From contig NZ_JACHEF010000001.1 of the NCBI RefSeq assembly GCF_014207355.1, positions 858,002 through 922,001 on the forward strand: a DNA stretch of 64,000 bases, written 5' to 3'. This document shows, in pieces, positions 18,663-27,341 of the stretch. This DNA is from Mesorhizobium sangaii (GTDB lineage Bacteria > Pseudomonadota > Alphaproteobacteria > Rhizobiales > Rhizobiaceae). The stretch's first letter is position 1. Each line of letters opens with the position of its first letter. Under the pieces are notes generated by a model. The model searched no databases, was not told the origin of the DNA, and saw only the letters and a list, made by a program, of their open reading frames with translations. The translations under genes were made by a program, and so were the position numbers.

Positions 18663-19202
18663 TCAGCTTCGATAGAGCGTTCCAAACAAGATCCGAAGGT
18701 CGAGCCAGAACGATGCCGTGCTGAGATAGGAGGCATCCGTTTTGGCCAGAAGCTCGGGGTTCGACATGTCGATGCCCCTGATCTGGGCGAGGCCCGTTAT
18801 GCCCGGAAGTGCTGCCAAGACCCCCAGCCGCCTGCGACACTCGATCAATTCCGTTTGCGTCGGCAGACAGGGACGCGGCCCGACCAGGCTCATCTCGCCC
18901 TTCAGAACGTTCCAGAACTGCGGCAGTTCGTCGAGCTTGAATTTCCGCAAGACCTTGCCAACCGAGGTGACGGAATTCGTAGGCGCCTCGTGCGTGGGCA
19001 ATGACGGCGTTCCGACATACATCGTCCGCAATTTGTGACAGCGAAAAAGCAGGCCGTCGCGGCCGACCCGCGTCTGCGAAAAAATGGCCGGACCGGGTGA
19101 TGATGCCCGAACGGCAAGGAAGGCGAGCAGCAGAACAGGCGATGTGACCACCAGCAGCAGAGCCGCGCCGGCAAGGTCGAAGATTTGCTTGGTTGCCTTC
19201 AT
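18663..19202 (-). CDS. Initiating phosphosugar transferase (bacterial sugar transferase, PglC/WcaJ-type minimal form)
   Basis: Transfers a sugar-1-phosphate from a nucleotide sugar to undecaprenyl phosphate to begin a polysaccharide unit on the cytoplasmic face. At 179 residues it is the small monotopic form, with one hydrophobic membrane segment near the N-terminus ([20 protein letters not shown]) and no long N-terminal TM domain. The family stretches [43 protein letters not shown] and [11 protein letters not shown] are all present, including the catalytic DE pair and the PRP motif. It lies 119 bases downstream of a GT2 gene and 1.2 kb from the CapD-like dehydratase. That grouping suggests the primer is a dideoxy or amino sugar such as bacillosamine, FucNAc or QuiNAc. 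Confidence 0.9.
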   Translation of the reverse strand: MKATKQIFDLAGAALLLVVTSPVLLLAFLAVRASSPGPAIFSQTRVGRDGLLFRCHKLRTMYVGTPSLPTHEAPTNSVTSVGKVLRKFKLDELPQFWNVLKGEMSLVGPRPCLPTQTELIECRRRLGVLAALPGITGLAQIRGIDMSNPELLAKTDASYLSTASFWLDLRILFGTLYRS

Positions 19203-19321
19203 GAACGGCCGATTGCGCTCCCTGCCAAAGCCCCGAGCAACGCCGCAGACGAAGCCCGTCAGTATGGTCGACGTAGCATGAGGTCATCTCCTGGCCAAGC
19301 ACACATGCCGCCGTTCGATGC

Positions 19322-20263
19322 TCAGATGCGACCCAGGATGAATGCGAGATAGAGCCCCAGGGTGCCGGCAAGTGTCTGCCGATAGACACCGCTTTTGCGC
19401 AAGCCGTCCAAACGCTGGAAAAGATTGCCCTGCCGCCCTTTTGTGAACAGATCGACGCACGCTGCTGCATCCTCGGTCAGCAGGTCTCGGTTGACGGCAA
19501 GTCCGTCAAGATTGCAATCCGTCCAGCCAGCAAAGTCGCCCTTGAACAGACGGCCAAGCCGGGAAACCCTTGCCCGCCACGACACGTTGGCGCCAACCAG
19601 GTTTGCCGCATGCTGGCGGTAGCGCACCAGCGGCCGCGGATCGTAGCGGACGATGCCGCCGGCTGCGGTCACGATGAGATAGGCCCACCAGTCGTGGCTG
19701 ACGAACTCGGTTTGCGCGGAGGCCCTGGCCAGCAGGTCGCGGGCGGCGGCGTTGAGCAGGATGGTGTTGCCGCCGGCGATGCTTTGCACAAGCGCATTGC
19801 GAAAGGATGGCGGCCGACGAAACAGTGGCGAATGGCCGACAAGGCTTCCGGTTTCGGTCATGGTCGCGGTTCGCGAGCAAAACATCAGCGGGGTTTTCGC
19901 GTCATAGGCCTGCATCCAACTGACAGCGCTCTCCAGCCGGTCGGGCTCCCAGATATCGTCCTGGTCGCAGAAGGCATAGCAGTCCGCATCGATACGCCGA
20001 TCAAGGATCATCGACCGGAAATTGGGGGCGAACCCCTGCCGCGGCCCTTTCACCACGGTGATTTGACCCTTGGGCCAGCGGGATCTCCACGTCTCGATGA
20101 TGGCGATCGTGTCATCAACGGAGCCATCGTCGGATATCCACAGGTCGATCAGAGGGTGCGACTGCGCGAGCAGGGATTGCAGTTGCTCATCGATGAAGGC
20201 GGCGCCGTCTTTCGTGCCCATCAGGACTGCGATGCGCGGATCTTCTTTGCTCACGAGCTTCAA
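19322..20263 (-). CDS. Family 2 glycosyltransferase (GT-A fold)
   Basis: A 313-residue cytoplasmic inverting glycosyltransferase. The GT2 nucleotide-binding start is IAVLMGTKDGAAFIDEQLQS; the first acidic motif is WISDDGSVDDT and the metal-binding region is CYAFCDQDDIWEPDRL. The SHDWWAYLIVTAAGG segment is typical of rhamnosyltransferase-like members (RfbN/WbbL type), so transfer of rhamnose from dTDP-rhamnose is plausible given rfbACBD in the region. The start TTG 20263 has AGGG close upstream; a GTG at 20254 is an alternative. It is preceded by a dispersed repeat and followed by the phosphosugar transferase on the same strand. Confidence 0.88.
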   Translation of the reverse strand: MKLVSKEDPRIAVLMGTKDGAAFIDEQLQSLLAQSHPLIDLWISDDGSVDDTIAIIETWRSRWPKGQITVVKGPRQGFAPNFRSMILDRRIDADCYAFCDQDDIWEPDRLESAVSWMQAYDAKTPLMFCSRTATMTETGSLVGHSPLFRRPPSFRNALVQSIAGGNTILLNAAARDLLARASAQTEFVSHDWWAYLIVTAAGGIVRYDPRPLVRYRQHAANLVGANVSWRARVSRLGRLFKGDFAGWTDCNLDGLAVNRDLLTEDAAACVDLFTKGRQGNLFQRLDGLRKSGVYRQTLAGTLGLYLAFILGRI

Positions 20264-20290
20264 ACACCCTGCAAATGCCTGGAATGGCCA

Positions 20291-20366
20291 GAGCGGTTCA
20301 TCGTTTCACGCGAACACAGAACCGCTCAATTTCTTCGTTTCAACGCAATTCCGGGCCGGGAATTGA
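20291..20366. repeat. Dispersed intergenic palindromic repeat, copy 1
   Basis: GAGCGGTTCATCGTTTCACG with a matching GAACCGCTC forms a stem, followed by TTCTTCGTTTCAACGCAATTCC and GGAATT. Related sequences occur at 44439-44515 and twice within 49505-49662, with the same order of parts: GAGCGGTTC, a CGTTTCACGGAAAC-like part, CTTTG(T/C)TTTGACGCAATTCC. This is a RIME-like mobile or mosaic element family of the kind seen between genes in rhizobia. It lies in the 142-base gap between the GT2 and CapD-like genes. Confidence 0.75.
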
Positions 20367-20405
20367 TTTGTCCAATCCACGATCAATATCGCTTTCTGGA
20401 TTGGG

Positions 20406-22394
20406 TTAGGTCGCTTGCCGGGCCGTTTTCGGGATCACGTCCTGATGAATGCTTCCCCTGGCCTTCTTGGCCTGGTCGAGGCCCGCCAGCACGGCCAGCG
20501 CAGCATCCTTGTCCTGGTTCTTCACCGACTGCTGCAGCGCTGTCAGCGCGGCCTGGACATCCGACCATTCCACGACATCCGTGCTCAGGCCAAATATCTT
20601 CGAAATGCCGAGTTCGACGAGTTCCTCATCCTCGCCATGCAGCATTTCGTGGAGTTTTTCGCCCGGCCTTATGCCGGTGAACCGGATCGGGATGTCCGTG
20701 TAGGGGCTCTTTCCGGACAGGCGGATCATTGTTTCGGCCACTTCAAGAATCGGCACCGGCTTGCCCATGTCGAGCATGTAGACGGCATAATCTTCCCCGC
20801 TCTGCCGAGATGCGGCATCGGCGGCCGACATGATGACGAGATCGACGGCTTCGGCGACTGTCATGAAATAGCGTGTCATGCGCCGGTCCGTGATGGTGAC
20901 CGGTCCTCCGGCCTCGATCTGCGCCTGGAATATGGTCGCCACCGAACCGTTGCTGCCAAAGACATTGCCGAAGCGAACGGCGACGAACTTGGTGACCGAT
21001 CGACGCACGCCCGGCTCGCTCGCGGGGGGGCCATGCAAGGCGCTGATGATCTGTTCGGCAGCGCGCTTTGTCACGCCAAGCACCGATGAGGGATCCACCG
21101 CCTTGTCGCTCGATATCAGGACAAACTGGGCAACCCCGCATTTGGCGGCGACTTCGGCACAGACAAGCGTGCCGAAAACATTGGTCTGGATGGCCGAATC
21201 CCAGTTTTCCTCGAGCAGCGGAACATGCTTGAGCGCCGCGGCGTGAAAGACGATGTCCGGTCTGAACTCCGTGACGACACGGGTTATCTGGCGCCGATCC
21301 GCGACATCGACGATGCGGACCTTGAGACGGTCGTGGTCCTTCTCGTCGATGTACTGGCTCAACTGGAAGATGCCGAACTCGGAGTTGTCGGCGACGAGCA
21401 CCGCCTCCGCCCCCAGTTCCAACGACCGTTTGACCAATGTTCGGCCGATCGACCCGGCACCGCCCGTCACCAGAACGCGCTTGCCGCCGACAAAGGCCCC
21501 GATACGCTCGACATCCGAAGGCACTGTCGGGCGGCGCAGGATCGTTTCCATCTCGACGGCGTCGAGAACCAGTTTTCCCTGCTGTTCCAGTTCCGAAAGA
21601 CCGGAGAACTGCACCACACTTATGTCGCCGTGCCGGGCGATGCGGACTAGTTCCGAATACTCCTCGATCTCGTGCTCGGCGCCGCTGCCGAAAATCAGCA
21701 AATCCAGGCTTTCGGTGCCGGTCGTATAGTCCTCCAGGAGGTCGATCAGCCGCGGCCGGGTCGCCACCACGGGAACACCTTGAATCCGCGTGCCCAATTG
21801 TACGCCGCGCTCGGTCGCCATGATCCCGGCGATGGAATAGTCCGCGGGCTCCGCCGTGCGCGTGAAGCGAATGATCAGGTCGGCTTCGCCGAGCCGGCCA
21901 ACGAATAACGCCTGCTTGGCCTGCGGCTTGCCGGTCTTGGTGCTCAGAATGCCCCAGCTCGCGCCGTCACGCAGGAAGCGGTAGAACAGGCGGGGCGCCG
22001 ATATGATCGTGAAGGAGACGAGGAAGAAGACGATGAACTGACGCTCGTTGAGCCCCTGCACAGGCTGAAAAGAACGAACCAGCATCGAAGTGGCGTACAG
22101 AGCCAACGTCAAAATCGCACAGCTCTTCAGGATATTGAAAAAGTCCGGCGTCGAGGCGAAGCGCCAGACGGTCTTGTAGAGACCACAATATCTGAACAGG
22201 AAATGGCTGATGACGACAATGCCCCCCCAGGTCCCCAAACCCTGGTTGGAGAGCGGATCGAACGAAAGATTCGACCGCGAAAGCACAAGGCTGAGCGCCA
22301 CGGCGACCAGGACCATGACCACGTCCTGGACCATGATGAAGGCGCGCCGCATTTCCGGCCTGCGTCCGAATACAGCTTCGAGGTAAGAATTCAT
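20406..22394 (-). CDS. WbpM/CapD/FlaA1-family nucleotide-sugar 4,6-dehydratase, membrane-anchored
   Basis: A 662-residue inner-membrane protein that probably converts UDP-GlcNAc to a 4-keto-6-deoxy intermediate. Four hydrophobic segments occupy about residues 17-150 (beginning AFIMVQDVVMVLVAVALSLV). A first nucleotide-binding-like domain follows at about 160-290 (KQALFVGRLGEADLIIRF), and the catalytic extended SDR domain starts near 305 with GKRVLVTGGAGSIGRTLVKR. Active-site stretches are FVLISSDKAVDPSSVLGVTK and FVAVRFGNVFGSNGSVATIF, and RPGEKLHEML is also typical. The SDK triad variant is normal for this family. The C-terminus is Ala/Lys-rich. It is transcribed leftward, divergent from wzm, and with the GT2 and phosphosugar transferase genes forms a chain-initiation group. 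Confidence 0.93.
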   Translation of the reverse strand: MNSYLEAVFGRRPEMRRAFIMVQDVVMVLVAVALSLVLSRSNLSFDPLSNQGLGTWGGIVVISHFLFRYCGLYKTVWRFASTPDFFNILKSCAILTLALYATSMLVRSFQPVQGLNERQFIVFFLVSFTIISAPRLFYRFLRDGASWGILSTKTGKPQAKQALFVGRLGEADLIIRFTRTAEPADYSIAGIMATERGVQLGTRIQGVPVVATRPRLIDLLEDYTTGTESLDLLIFGSGAEHEIEEYSELVRIARHGDISVVQFSGLSELEQQGKLVLDAVEMETILRRPTVPSDVERIGAFVGGKRVLVTGGAGSIGRTLVKRSLELGAEAVLVADNSEFGIFQLSQYIDEKDHDRLKVRIVDVADRRQITRVVTEFRPDIVFHAAALKHVPLLEENWDSAIQTNVFGTLVCAEVAAKCGVAQFVLISSDKAVDPSSVLGVTKRAAEQIISALHGPPASEPGVRRSVTKFVAVRFGNVFGSNGSVATIFQAQIEAGGPVTITDRRMTRYFMTVAEAVDLVIMSAADAASRQSGEDYAVYMLDMGKPVPILEVAETMIRLSGKSPYTDIPIRFTGIRPGEKLHEMLHGEDEELVELGISKIFGLSTDVVEWSDVQAALTALQQSVKNQDKDAALAVLAGLDQAKKARGSIHQDVIPKTARQAT

Positions 22395-22732
22395 TGGACG
22401 GCACTAGACTCCAGGCTCACGGACATGAACATCACCAAGGTGCGAACACGAATATGCTTCGTGGCCGATCACTCTTTCAAAGTGCTGTCCCTGGCCGCCC
22501 TGTTGTATCGCATACTGCGGGCTCGACATCATAGCTAGATGTTTTTTCAAGGGAGCGCGAGGGCAAGGGATCGGACCCGACGCCCAACTCGCGACATTAA
22601 AACGCAGTGCGTTGCCATAAGCACGTCGCAATGGCTATTAAGAGCTCCGTGGTGGTTCGTCACGGGCCTTGAAGCGATGAAGCGCCGGAAAAACCAAGCG
22701 CTGGAAAAAAGCAGATTGCGATACTCCCAACG
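22395..22732. other. 338-base divergent intergenic region (CapD-like / wzm)
   Basis: I find no supported gene here. It should hold promoters for both polysaccharide operons. The one symmetrical element I noticed is a 13-base palindrome, AACGCAGTGCGTT, at 22601-22613, which could be a small operator. The sequence becomes less GC-rich toward wzm. Confidence 0.45.
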
Positions 22733-23524
22733 ATGATTGCGGCACTAAACGGCGCTTTTGACGATATCTCCAAGGCCGTGCGGTTGCACCGGGTCTGGGT
22801 CGCGCTCGCCCATGAGGACATCGGCGACCAGCACAGGCGCACGACCCTGGGACCGCTTTGGATGCTGGTCAATTATTTTGCGTTCGTGGGCACATTTGTC
22901 TTTGTTTTCGTGACCAAGGACGCCAGCGACCCAAGCTATATTGCCTATGTAGCCATCGGCATGCTGGTGTGGTTCTATCTCACCGAAACCATCACCATGA
23001 GTGTGTCACTCTTCCAGCGCGAAGCGAGCTTCATTCAAGGCACGACGCTGCCGTTGTTCGTGTATGTGATGCGATTGACGATGCAATGCATAATTCGGGC
23101 TGGTTATTCGTTGGCGGGTTGCGTTCTTATTCTGCTGCTGGGTAGCTACGGCATCAACTCAAACTGGCTGATGTCATTGCTGGGTCTGTTGCTCATCATC
23201 TTGGCAACTCCTGCACTGGTCACGGTTTTTGCGTTCTTGGGCGCTTTCTTTCCCGATAGCGAATTCATCGTCGGCAACATGATGCGGGTGGGCATGTTCT
23301 TCACGCCGGTCTTTTGGGTCTATAGCGGGCAACAGGGCATTCAAAAATATGCCTATCATTGGAACCCCTTCACCTATTTCCTGGAGAGCGTTCGCGAACC
23401 CATCACCGCAGGCATATTTCCGATGCACGCCCTGGCGGTGACAGGCTATTTCTGCCTCGGCCTCTGGGCGCTTGCATTGCTGCTGCTGGGCCTTTATCGC
23501 AAGCGCATCGTTTTCCTGATCTGA
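22733..23524 (+). CDS. wzm: Polysaccharide ABC exporter, membrane subunit (Wzm)
   Basis: Moves undecaprenyl-linked polysaccharide across the inner membrane together with the ATPase encoded next to it. The 263-residue protein has the ABC-2 layout: a cytoplasmic N-terminus with the LGPLWMLVNYF interface region, then six hydrophobic segments (from MLVNYFAFVGTFVFVFV to LGLWALALLLLGLY). The family stretches VGMFFTPVFWVY and YHWNPFTYFLESVREPI near the fifth segment match Wzm/TagG/KpsM. It begins a plus-strand operon, followed six bases later by wzt. Its presence implies that the chain is completed in the cytoplasm before export. Confidence 0.92.
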   Translation: MIAALNGAFDDISKAVRLHRVWVALAHEDIGDQHRRTTLGPLWMLVNYFAFVGTFVFVFVTKDASDPSYIAYVAIGMLVWFYLTETITMSVSLFQREASFIQGTTLPLFVYVMRLTMQCIIRAGYSLAGCVLILLLGSYGINSNWLMSLLGLLLIILATPALVTVFAFLGAFFPDSEFIVGNMMRVGMFFTPVFWVYSGQQGIQKYAYHWNPFTYFLESVREPITAGIFPMHALAVTGYFCLGLWALALLLLGLYRKRIVFLI

Positions 23525-23529
23525 GCTCC

Positions 23530-24231
23530 ATGACCTCCATCAAACTGAACAATGTCAGCCTCGTTTATCGCCTGTTCGAAAAGTTGACGCTTTCGGCGCC
23601 TGGCCGGCGTCGGAGTGCGCTCGGCGGCAACATAGCAAGGTCGGGCACCAAGCAGGTCGTGCAGGCGCTCGACGATGTCAGCTTCGAACTCAAGGCGGGC
23701 GACCGGTTGGGGCTCGTCGGCCCGAATGGCGCCGGCAAGACCACCCTGCTCAAGGTCCTCTACGGAATCTACCAGCCATCGGCTGGTACGGTATCGATCG
23801 CGGGCAAGGTCGATGCCCTTTTCAACATCAGCATAGGGTTTCGTCCCGAGGCCACCGGGCGCAGAAACATCGTGTTGAGGGGGTTGATCAGCGGTTGGAC
23901 GCTGGCCGAAATCGAAGAGAAGGTGGAAGAAATAATCGATTTCAGCGAACTGGGCGATTTCATCGACCTGCCGTTCAAGGCTTACAGCCAAGGTATGGCC
24001 GCACGGCTGGCATTTGCGGCCGCGACCGCGCTTGAACCTGAAATTCTGCTGATGGATGAATGGATTGGCGCCGGCGACGCGTCATTCCAGGAAAAAGCCA
24101 AGCGACGCATGGACGAACTGGCGGAAAAGGCCGGCATCATCGTGCTGGCCAGCCACGACGATGCGCTCATCCAGCGCGTTTGCACGAAGAGAATGGTGCT
24201 TAGAAACGGCCGGGTGGAGTCGCTGACTTGA
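23530..24231 (+). CDS. wzt: Polysaccharide ABC exporter, ATPase subunit (Wzt, short form)
   Basis: ATPase that powers export through Wzm. Motifs: Walker A VGPNGAGKTTLLKVLYG, signature SQGMAARLAFAAA, Walker B ILLMDEWIGAGDASF, and the switch His in LASHDD. At 233 residues it contains only the nucleotide-binding domain. The C-terminal beta-sandwich that recognises chain ends in E. coli O8/O9a Wzt is absent, so it resembles the KpsT/TagH-like or O-antigen exporters that do not read a terminal modification. The start ATG 23530 is six bases after the wzm stop. A 99-base gap and a drop in GC follow before the next gene. Confidence 0.93.
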   Translation: MTSIKLNNVSLVYRLFEKLTLSAPGRRRSALGGNIARSGTKQVVQALDDVSFELKAGDRLGLVGPNGAGKTTLLKVLYGIYQPSAGTVSIAGKVDALFNISIGFRPEATGRRNIVLRGLISGWTLAEIEEKVEEIIDFSELGDFIDLPFKAYSQGMAARLAFAAATALEPEILLMDEWIGAGDASFQEKAKRRMDELAEKAGIIVLASHDDALIQRVCTKRMVLRNGRVESLT

Positions 24232-24330
24232 GCCGCTGCTGAGAGTTCGAGGATTCGCCGACCGTATCTAAAGTGCGAGCGTGTCACCTGACACTGAAAG
24301 CATAGATGGAATTTCAGTCGCAGAAAAATA

Positions 24331-25734
24331 ATGCCGAATTCGGATGACAAAATGGATATACACAGCCCCTCTTTTGAGGCTCTATCCGAATTGGCGGATG
24401 ACAACCCTTCAAATTACTTCGATGTAGAAAACGATCGATCAAAATTAATTGCATTTTACTTGCCGCAGTTTCATCGAATAGTTGAAAATTCAGAGTGGTG
24501 GGGACCCGGATTCACCGAATGGAACAACGTTTCAAGGGCAAAGCCGAATTTCGAAGGGCATGTTCAACCCAATATTCCTCGTGATCTGGGATATTACGAT
24601 CTCGGAAACGTTGAAACGATGCGCGAGCAAGCTGATCTCGCGAGAATATATGGAATAGGTGGGTTTTGCTTTTATCATTATTGGTTTAGCGGTCGACGAA
24701 TATTGTCGACTCCGGTAGATAACTTTTTGAAGTCCGATATAAGTATGGATTTCTGCCTTTGTTGGGCAAACGAAAACTGGACGCGGACGTGGGATGGCGA
24801 CACAAAGAGCGTCCTATTGGCTCAGGAATATGCTGACGGAGATGCCGAGGCGTTCTTTGATTCGATAGCCGACGCCCTGGGCGACGAACGGTACATTAAG
24901 ATTTCAGGCGAACCATTACTTCTGGTCTATCGCGCCAAGGCAATACCCAACGCGGAAAAATGGTTCGCTATCTGGAGAAAGCGGGCCCAACAGCGCGGAT
25001 TCCCTGGATTGCACATTGCCGTTGTGGATTTTTACGATATTTCACATCCAAATGAGGTCGGGGCGGACTCTCTCGTGGAGTTTCCTCCACACAAGTTCAA
25101 TGGCCCTCAAAGTAGGCCCGATGTACTCCCCAAGATAACAAATTCGGATTTTAAAGGCGGCATAATAGACTACCAAAGGATTGTATTGCAAAGTGCACTC
25201 CGTGATGTGCCGCGTTTCAAATTATTTAGGGGCATCATACCATCCTGGGACAACACGCCCCGACGGCAAGACACACCCACAATCGTCTTGAATTCCAACC
25301 CACGCCTGTATGGCGCGTGGCTCAGGTATCTCCGGGCATATGTTCGTTCTGAATCGCCAGAGGAATCCGGAAGACTTATCTTTGTCAACGCATGGAACGA
25401 ATGGGGCGAGGGATGCTACCTTGAACCCGATCAAAAGAACGGCCTGTCATATTTGGAGCAGACGCTGAAATCTTCTTTCTATCGCAAGGGAGAAGATGAA
25501 GAGAGAGGGATTGATAGCGCCCGGAAGCAGCTCTTCGATGTATTGACGGATGAACAAGGTTCGGATCCGACAACTGGGAAGTCATCTTTAGTGAAGCGAC
25601 GTGCCAAACTCGCTTTATATACTCCCCCAAGCTCTTTCTCTCAGAAAATCTCCTTCGCACTTCGTAGCCGCCCACTGATGCACAAGATTGCCAAATTTGT
25701 CTACGTGGCATCATTGCGGTTGAGAGGTAGATAG
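24331..25734 (+). CDS. WbsX-like glycan biosynthesis protein (Glyco_tran_WbsX / GH99-like fold)
   Basis: A 467-residue protein whose first 350 residues fit the WbsX family found in O-antigen and capsule clusters: IAFYLPQFHRIVENSEWWG, TEWNNVSRAKPNFEGH, GFCFYHYWFSG and NEWGEGCYLEPD. The fold is related to GH99-type TIM barrels, and members are annotated as glycosyltransferases or lipopolysaccharide biosynthesis proteins; the true reaction is not settled to my knowledge. The C-terminal 100 residues are basic and end in a weakly hydrophobic segment. The gene is markedly AT-rich (the 60 bases at 24421-24480 contain 20 G+C), unlike the flanking genes, which suggests recent transfer. It overlaps the following RgpF-like gene by one base. 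Confidence 0.85.
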   Translation: MPNSDDKMDIHSPSFEALSELADDNPSNYFDVENDRSKLIAFYLPQFHRIVENSEWWGPGFTEWNNVSRAKPNFEGHVQPNIPRDLGYYDLGNVETMREQADLARIYGIGGFCFYHYWFSGRRILSTPVDNFLKSDISMDFCLCWANENWTRTWDGDTKSVLLAQEYADGDAEAFFDSIADALGDERYIKISGEPLLLVYRAKAIPNAEKWFAIWRKRAQQRGFPGLHIAVVDFYDISHPNEVGADSLVEFPPHKFNGPQSRPDVLPKITNSDFKGGIIDYQRIVLQSALRDVPRFKLFRGIIPSWDNTPRRQDTPTIVLNSNPRLYGAWLRYLRAYVRSESPEESGRLIFVNAWNEWGEGCYLEPDQKNGLSYLEQTLKSSFYRKGEDEERGIDSARKQLFDVLTDEQGSDPTTGKSSLVKRRAKLALYTPPSSFSQKISFALRSRPLMHKIAKFVYVASLRLRGR

Positions 25735-27332
25735 TGGCAATTGACGTTGCAATTGTAGCGCATTTTGACCCCAACGACAGAATTGAGAGCAATTTCTGCG
25801 ATTTTCTTGCGTGCCTTCGGAGTGTCTTTGACAAGGTAGTGCTGATTACCACAAGCGAAATTGGTAACTTGCCACCTATTGATGGGATAGAAGCAATCAA
25901 GAGACCTAATATTGGGTACGATTTCTACAGCTATAGAGTTGGCGTAGAGCGAGCTCTTCGCTGCAATGATTTGGAGCATATTGCCCTAATAAACTCGAGC
26001 GTCGTCTTGCTAGATGCACATCGACTTTCTGACGCGCTTCGAAACATGATAAAGCTGTGTGACTCTTATGACGCCGTCGGAGCAACGAGTTCGCGCCAAT
26101 TTGGGTGGCATATTCAGTCTTACATGATGGTATTGGGCAGAGGTGTATTTTCATCCGAGTGGTTTCAGCGTTTCTTTAGCAACATCTCCCCCATGAATAC
26201 AAAAATGGAGATGATTTTAAATTACGAGATAGGGTTTTCATCTGCGTTGGTGAAAAACGGGGTTAAAGTCGCGACGCTTCTCTCACCCGCGTCAAAGGCT
26301 GCGGTGAATTGGTCCCACATATCTGCTAGCTCGATTGCACAACAGTTCGGTTACGTGAAGATGGAGGTCTTGAGAGACAACCCGCATGAGATAGATGTTC
26401 AGGGCATTCGCGATTCCGCGACCGAAGAGAGGCTCAAACAGGTCGATGAAATGGTCGAGCGAGCCAGAGGGCATTACCAGGTTGGCGAAGATAACCTGTT
26501 CACATTGAAAAGACCGGAGAAGCTGCCTCTTTCAACGATGAAGACGGCGCGCTGGAGATTGCCGCATCGAAGTGGGGTGTTAACAGCGGTCGTCGTTCAT
26601 TTGTATTATATTGAGATGATCGATGAAATTTGCGACTATCTTGAGAATATAATTGTACCGTTTGACGTATTTGTCACGACCCCATTCGAGGGGGATGTCG
26701 CACCCATTATAGATCGATTTGCTGAGGTTGGCGCCAGCGTATCAGTATATCTAACAGAAAATCGCGGCAGAGATATCGGCCCGTTCGTCTCACTTTATCG
26801 TTCAGGAGACTTGGATGGATATGACGCGATCCTTAAAATTCACTCCAAGAAGAGCACATATAGCGACAGAGGCGACGAATGGCGTAATCGCCTCTATCGA
26901 AGCTTGGTTGGTGATTCCCTGATCGCACTAAGGGCAATTGATCTATTGCGATCGGGGGAGATCGGGATTGTGGGGCCCCACGACTATTATCTTACTAACG
27001 AAGAATATTGGGGCGCAAATCGCGACGCTGTGCGTGACCTCCTTACTGCGATGGATGTGCACAGCGCTGGAGACGAACCTGAACTTGGTTTTTTTGCTGG
27101 TTCCATGTTTTGGTTCCACCCAAGCGCTTTGCGTTCTCTTCAAAGGATTGATGAGGAAAAGCTGAGATTCGAGCCAGAAAACGGAATTCAAGACGGTACC
27201 CTTGCACATGCCGTGGAACGGGTGTTTTGCACGATAGCGCGCAAGGCTGGTTACCGCACGACTAGCGCCGCGCTGAAAGGTTATGAAATTCACCATACCG
27301 AGACGGAGAAGAATAATGTGCCAGTTTTGTAG
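25734..27332 (+). CDS. RgpF-like rhamnan synthesis family protein (GTG start)
   Basis: A 532-residue cytoplasmic protein with two glycosyltransferase-like lobes. The first begins IDVAIVAHFDPNDRIESNFC and includes NIGYDFYSYRVGVE. The second begins near residue 285 with VLTAVVVHLYYIEMIDEI and has TENRGRDIGPF and ILKIHSKKS, which are hallmark RgpF motifs. The RgpF family takes part in assembling rhamnose-containing polysaccharides, and donor dTDP-L-rhamnose can come from rfbACBD in this window. The start GTG overlaps the WbsX stop by one base. Codon use is AT-rich like its neighbours. The facing gene at 28214-30187 is a second, longer member of the family with GC-richer codons, so the two are probably not a recent tandem duplication. 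Confidence 0.85.
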   Translation: MAIDVAIVAHFDPNDRIESNFCDFLACLRSVFDKVVLITTSEIGNLPPIDGIEAIKRPNIGYDFYSYRVGVERALRCNDLEHIALINSSVVLLDAHRLSDALRNMIKLCDSYDAVGATSSRQFGWHIQSYMMVLGRGVFSSEWFQRFFSNISPMNTKMEMILNYEIGFSSALVKNGVKVATLLSPASKAAVNWSHISASSIAQQFGYVKMEVLRDNPHEIDVQGIRDSATEERLKQVDEMVERARGHYQVGEDNLFTLKRPEKLPLSTMKTARWRLPHRSGVLTAVVVHLYYIEMIDEICDYLENIIVPFDVFVTTPFEGDVAPIIDRFAEVGASVSVYLTENRGRDIGPFVSLYRSGDLDGYDAILKIHSKKSTYSDRGDEWRNRLYRSLVGDSLIALRAIDLLRSGEIGIVGPHDYYLTNEEYWGANRDAVRDLLTAMDVHSAGDEPELGFFAGSMFWFHPSALRSLQRIDEEKLRFEPENGIQDGTLAHAVERVFCTIARKAGYRTTSAALKGYEIHHTETEKNNVPVL

Positions 27333-27341
27333 CCTCGCGAG

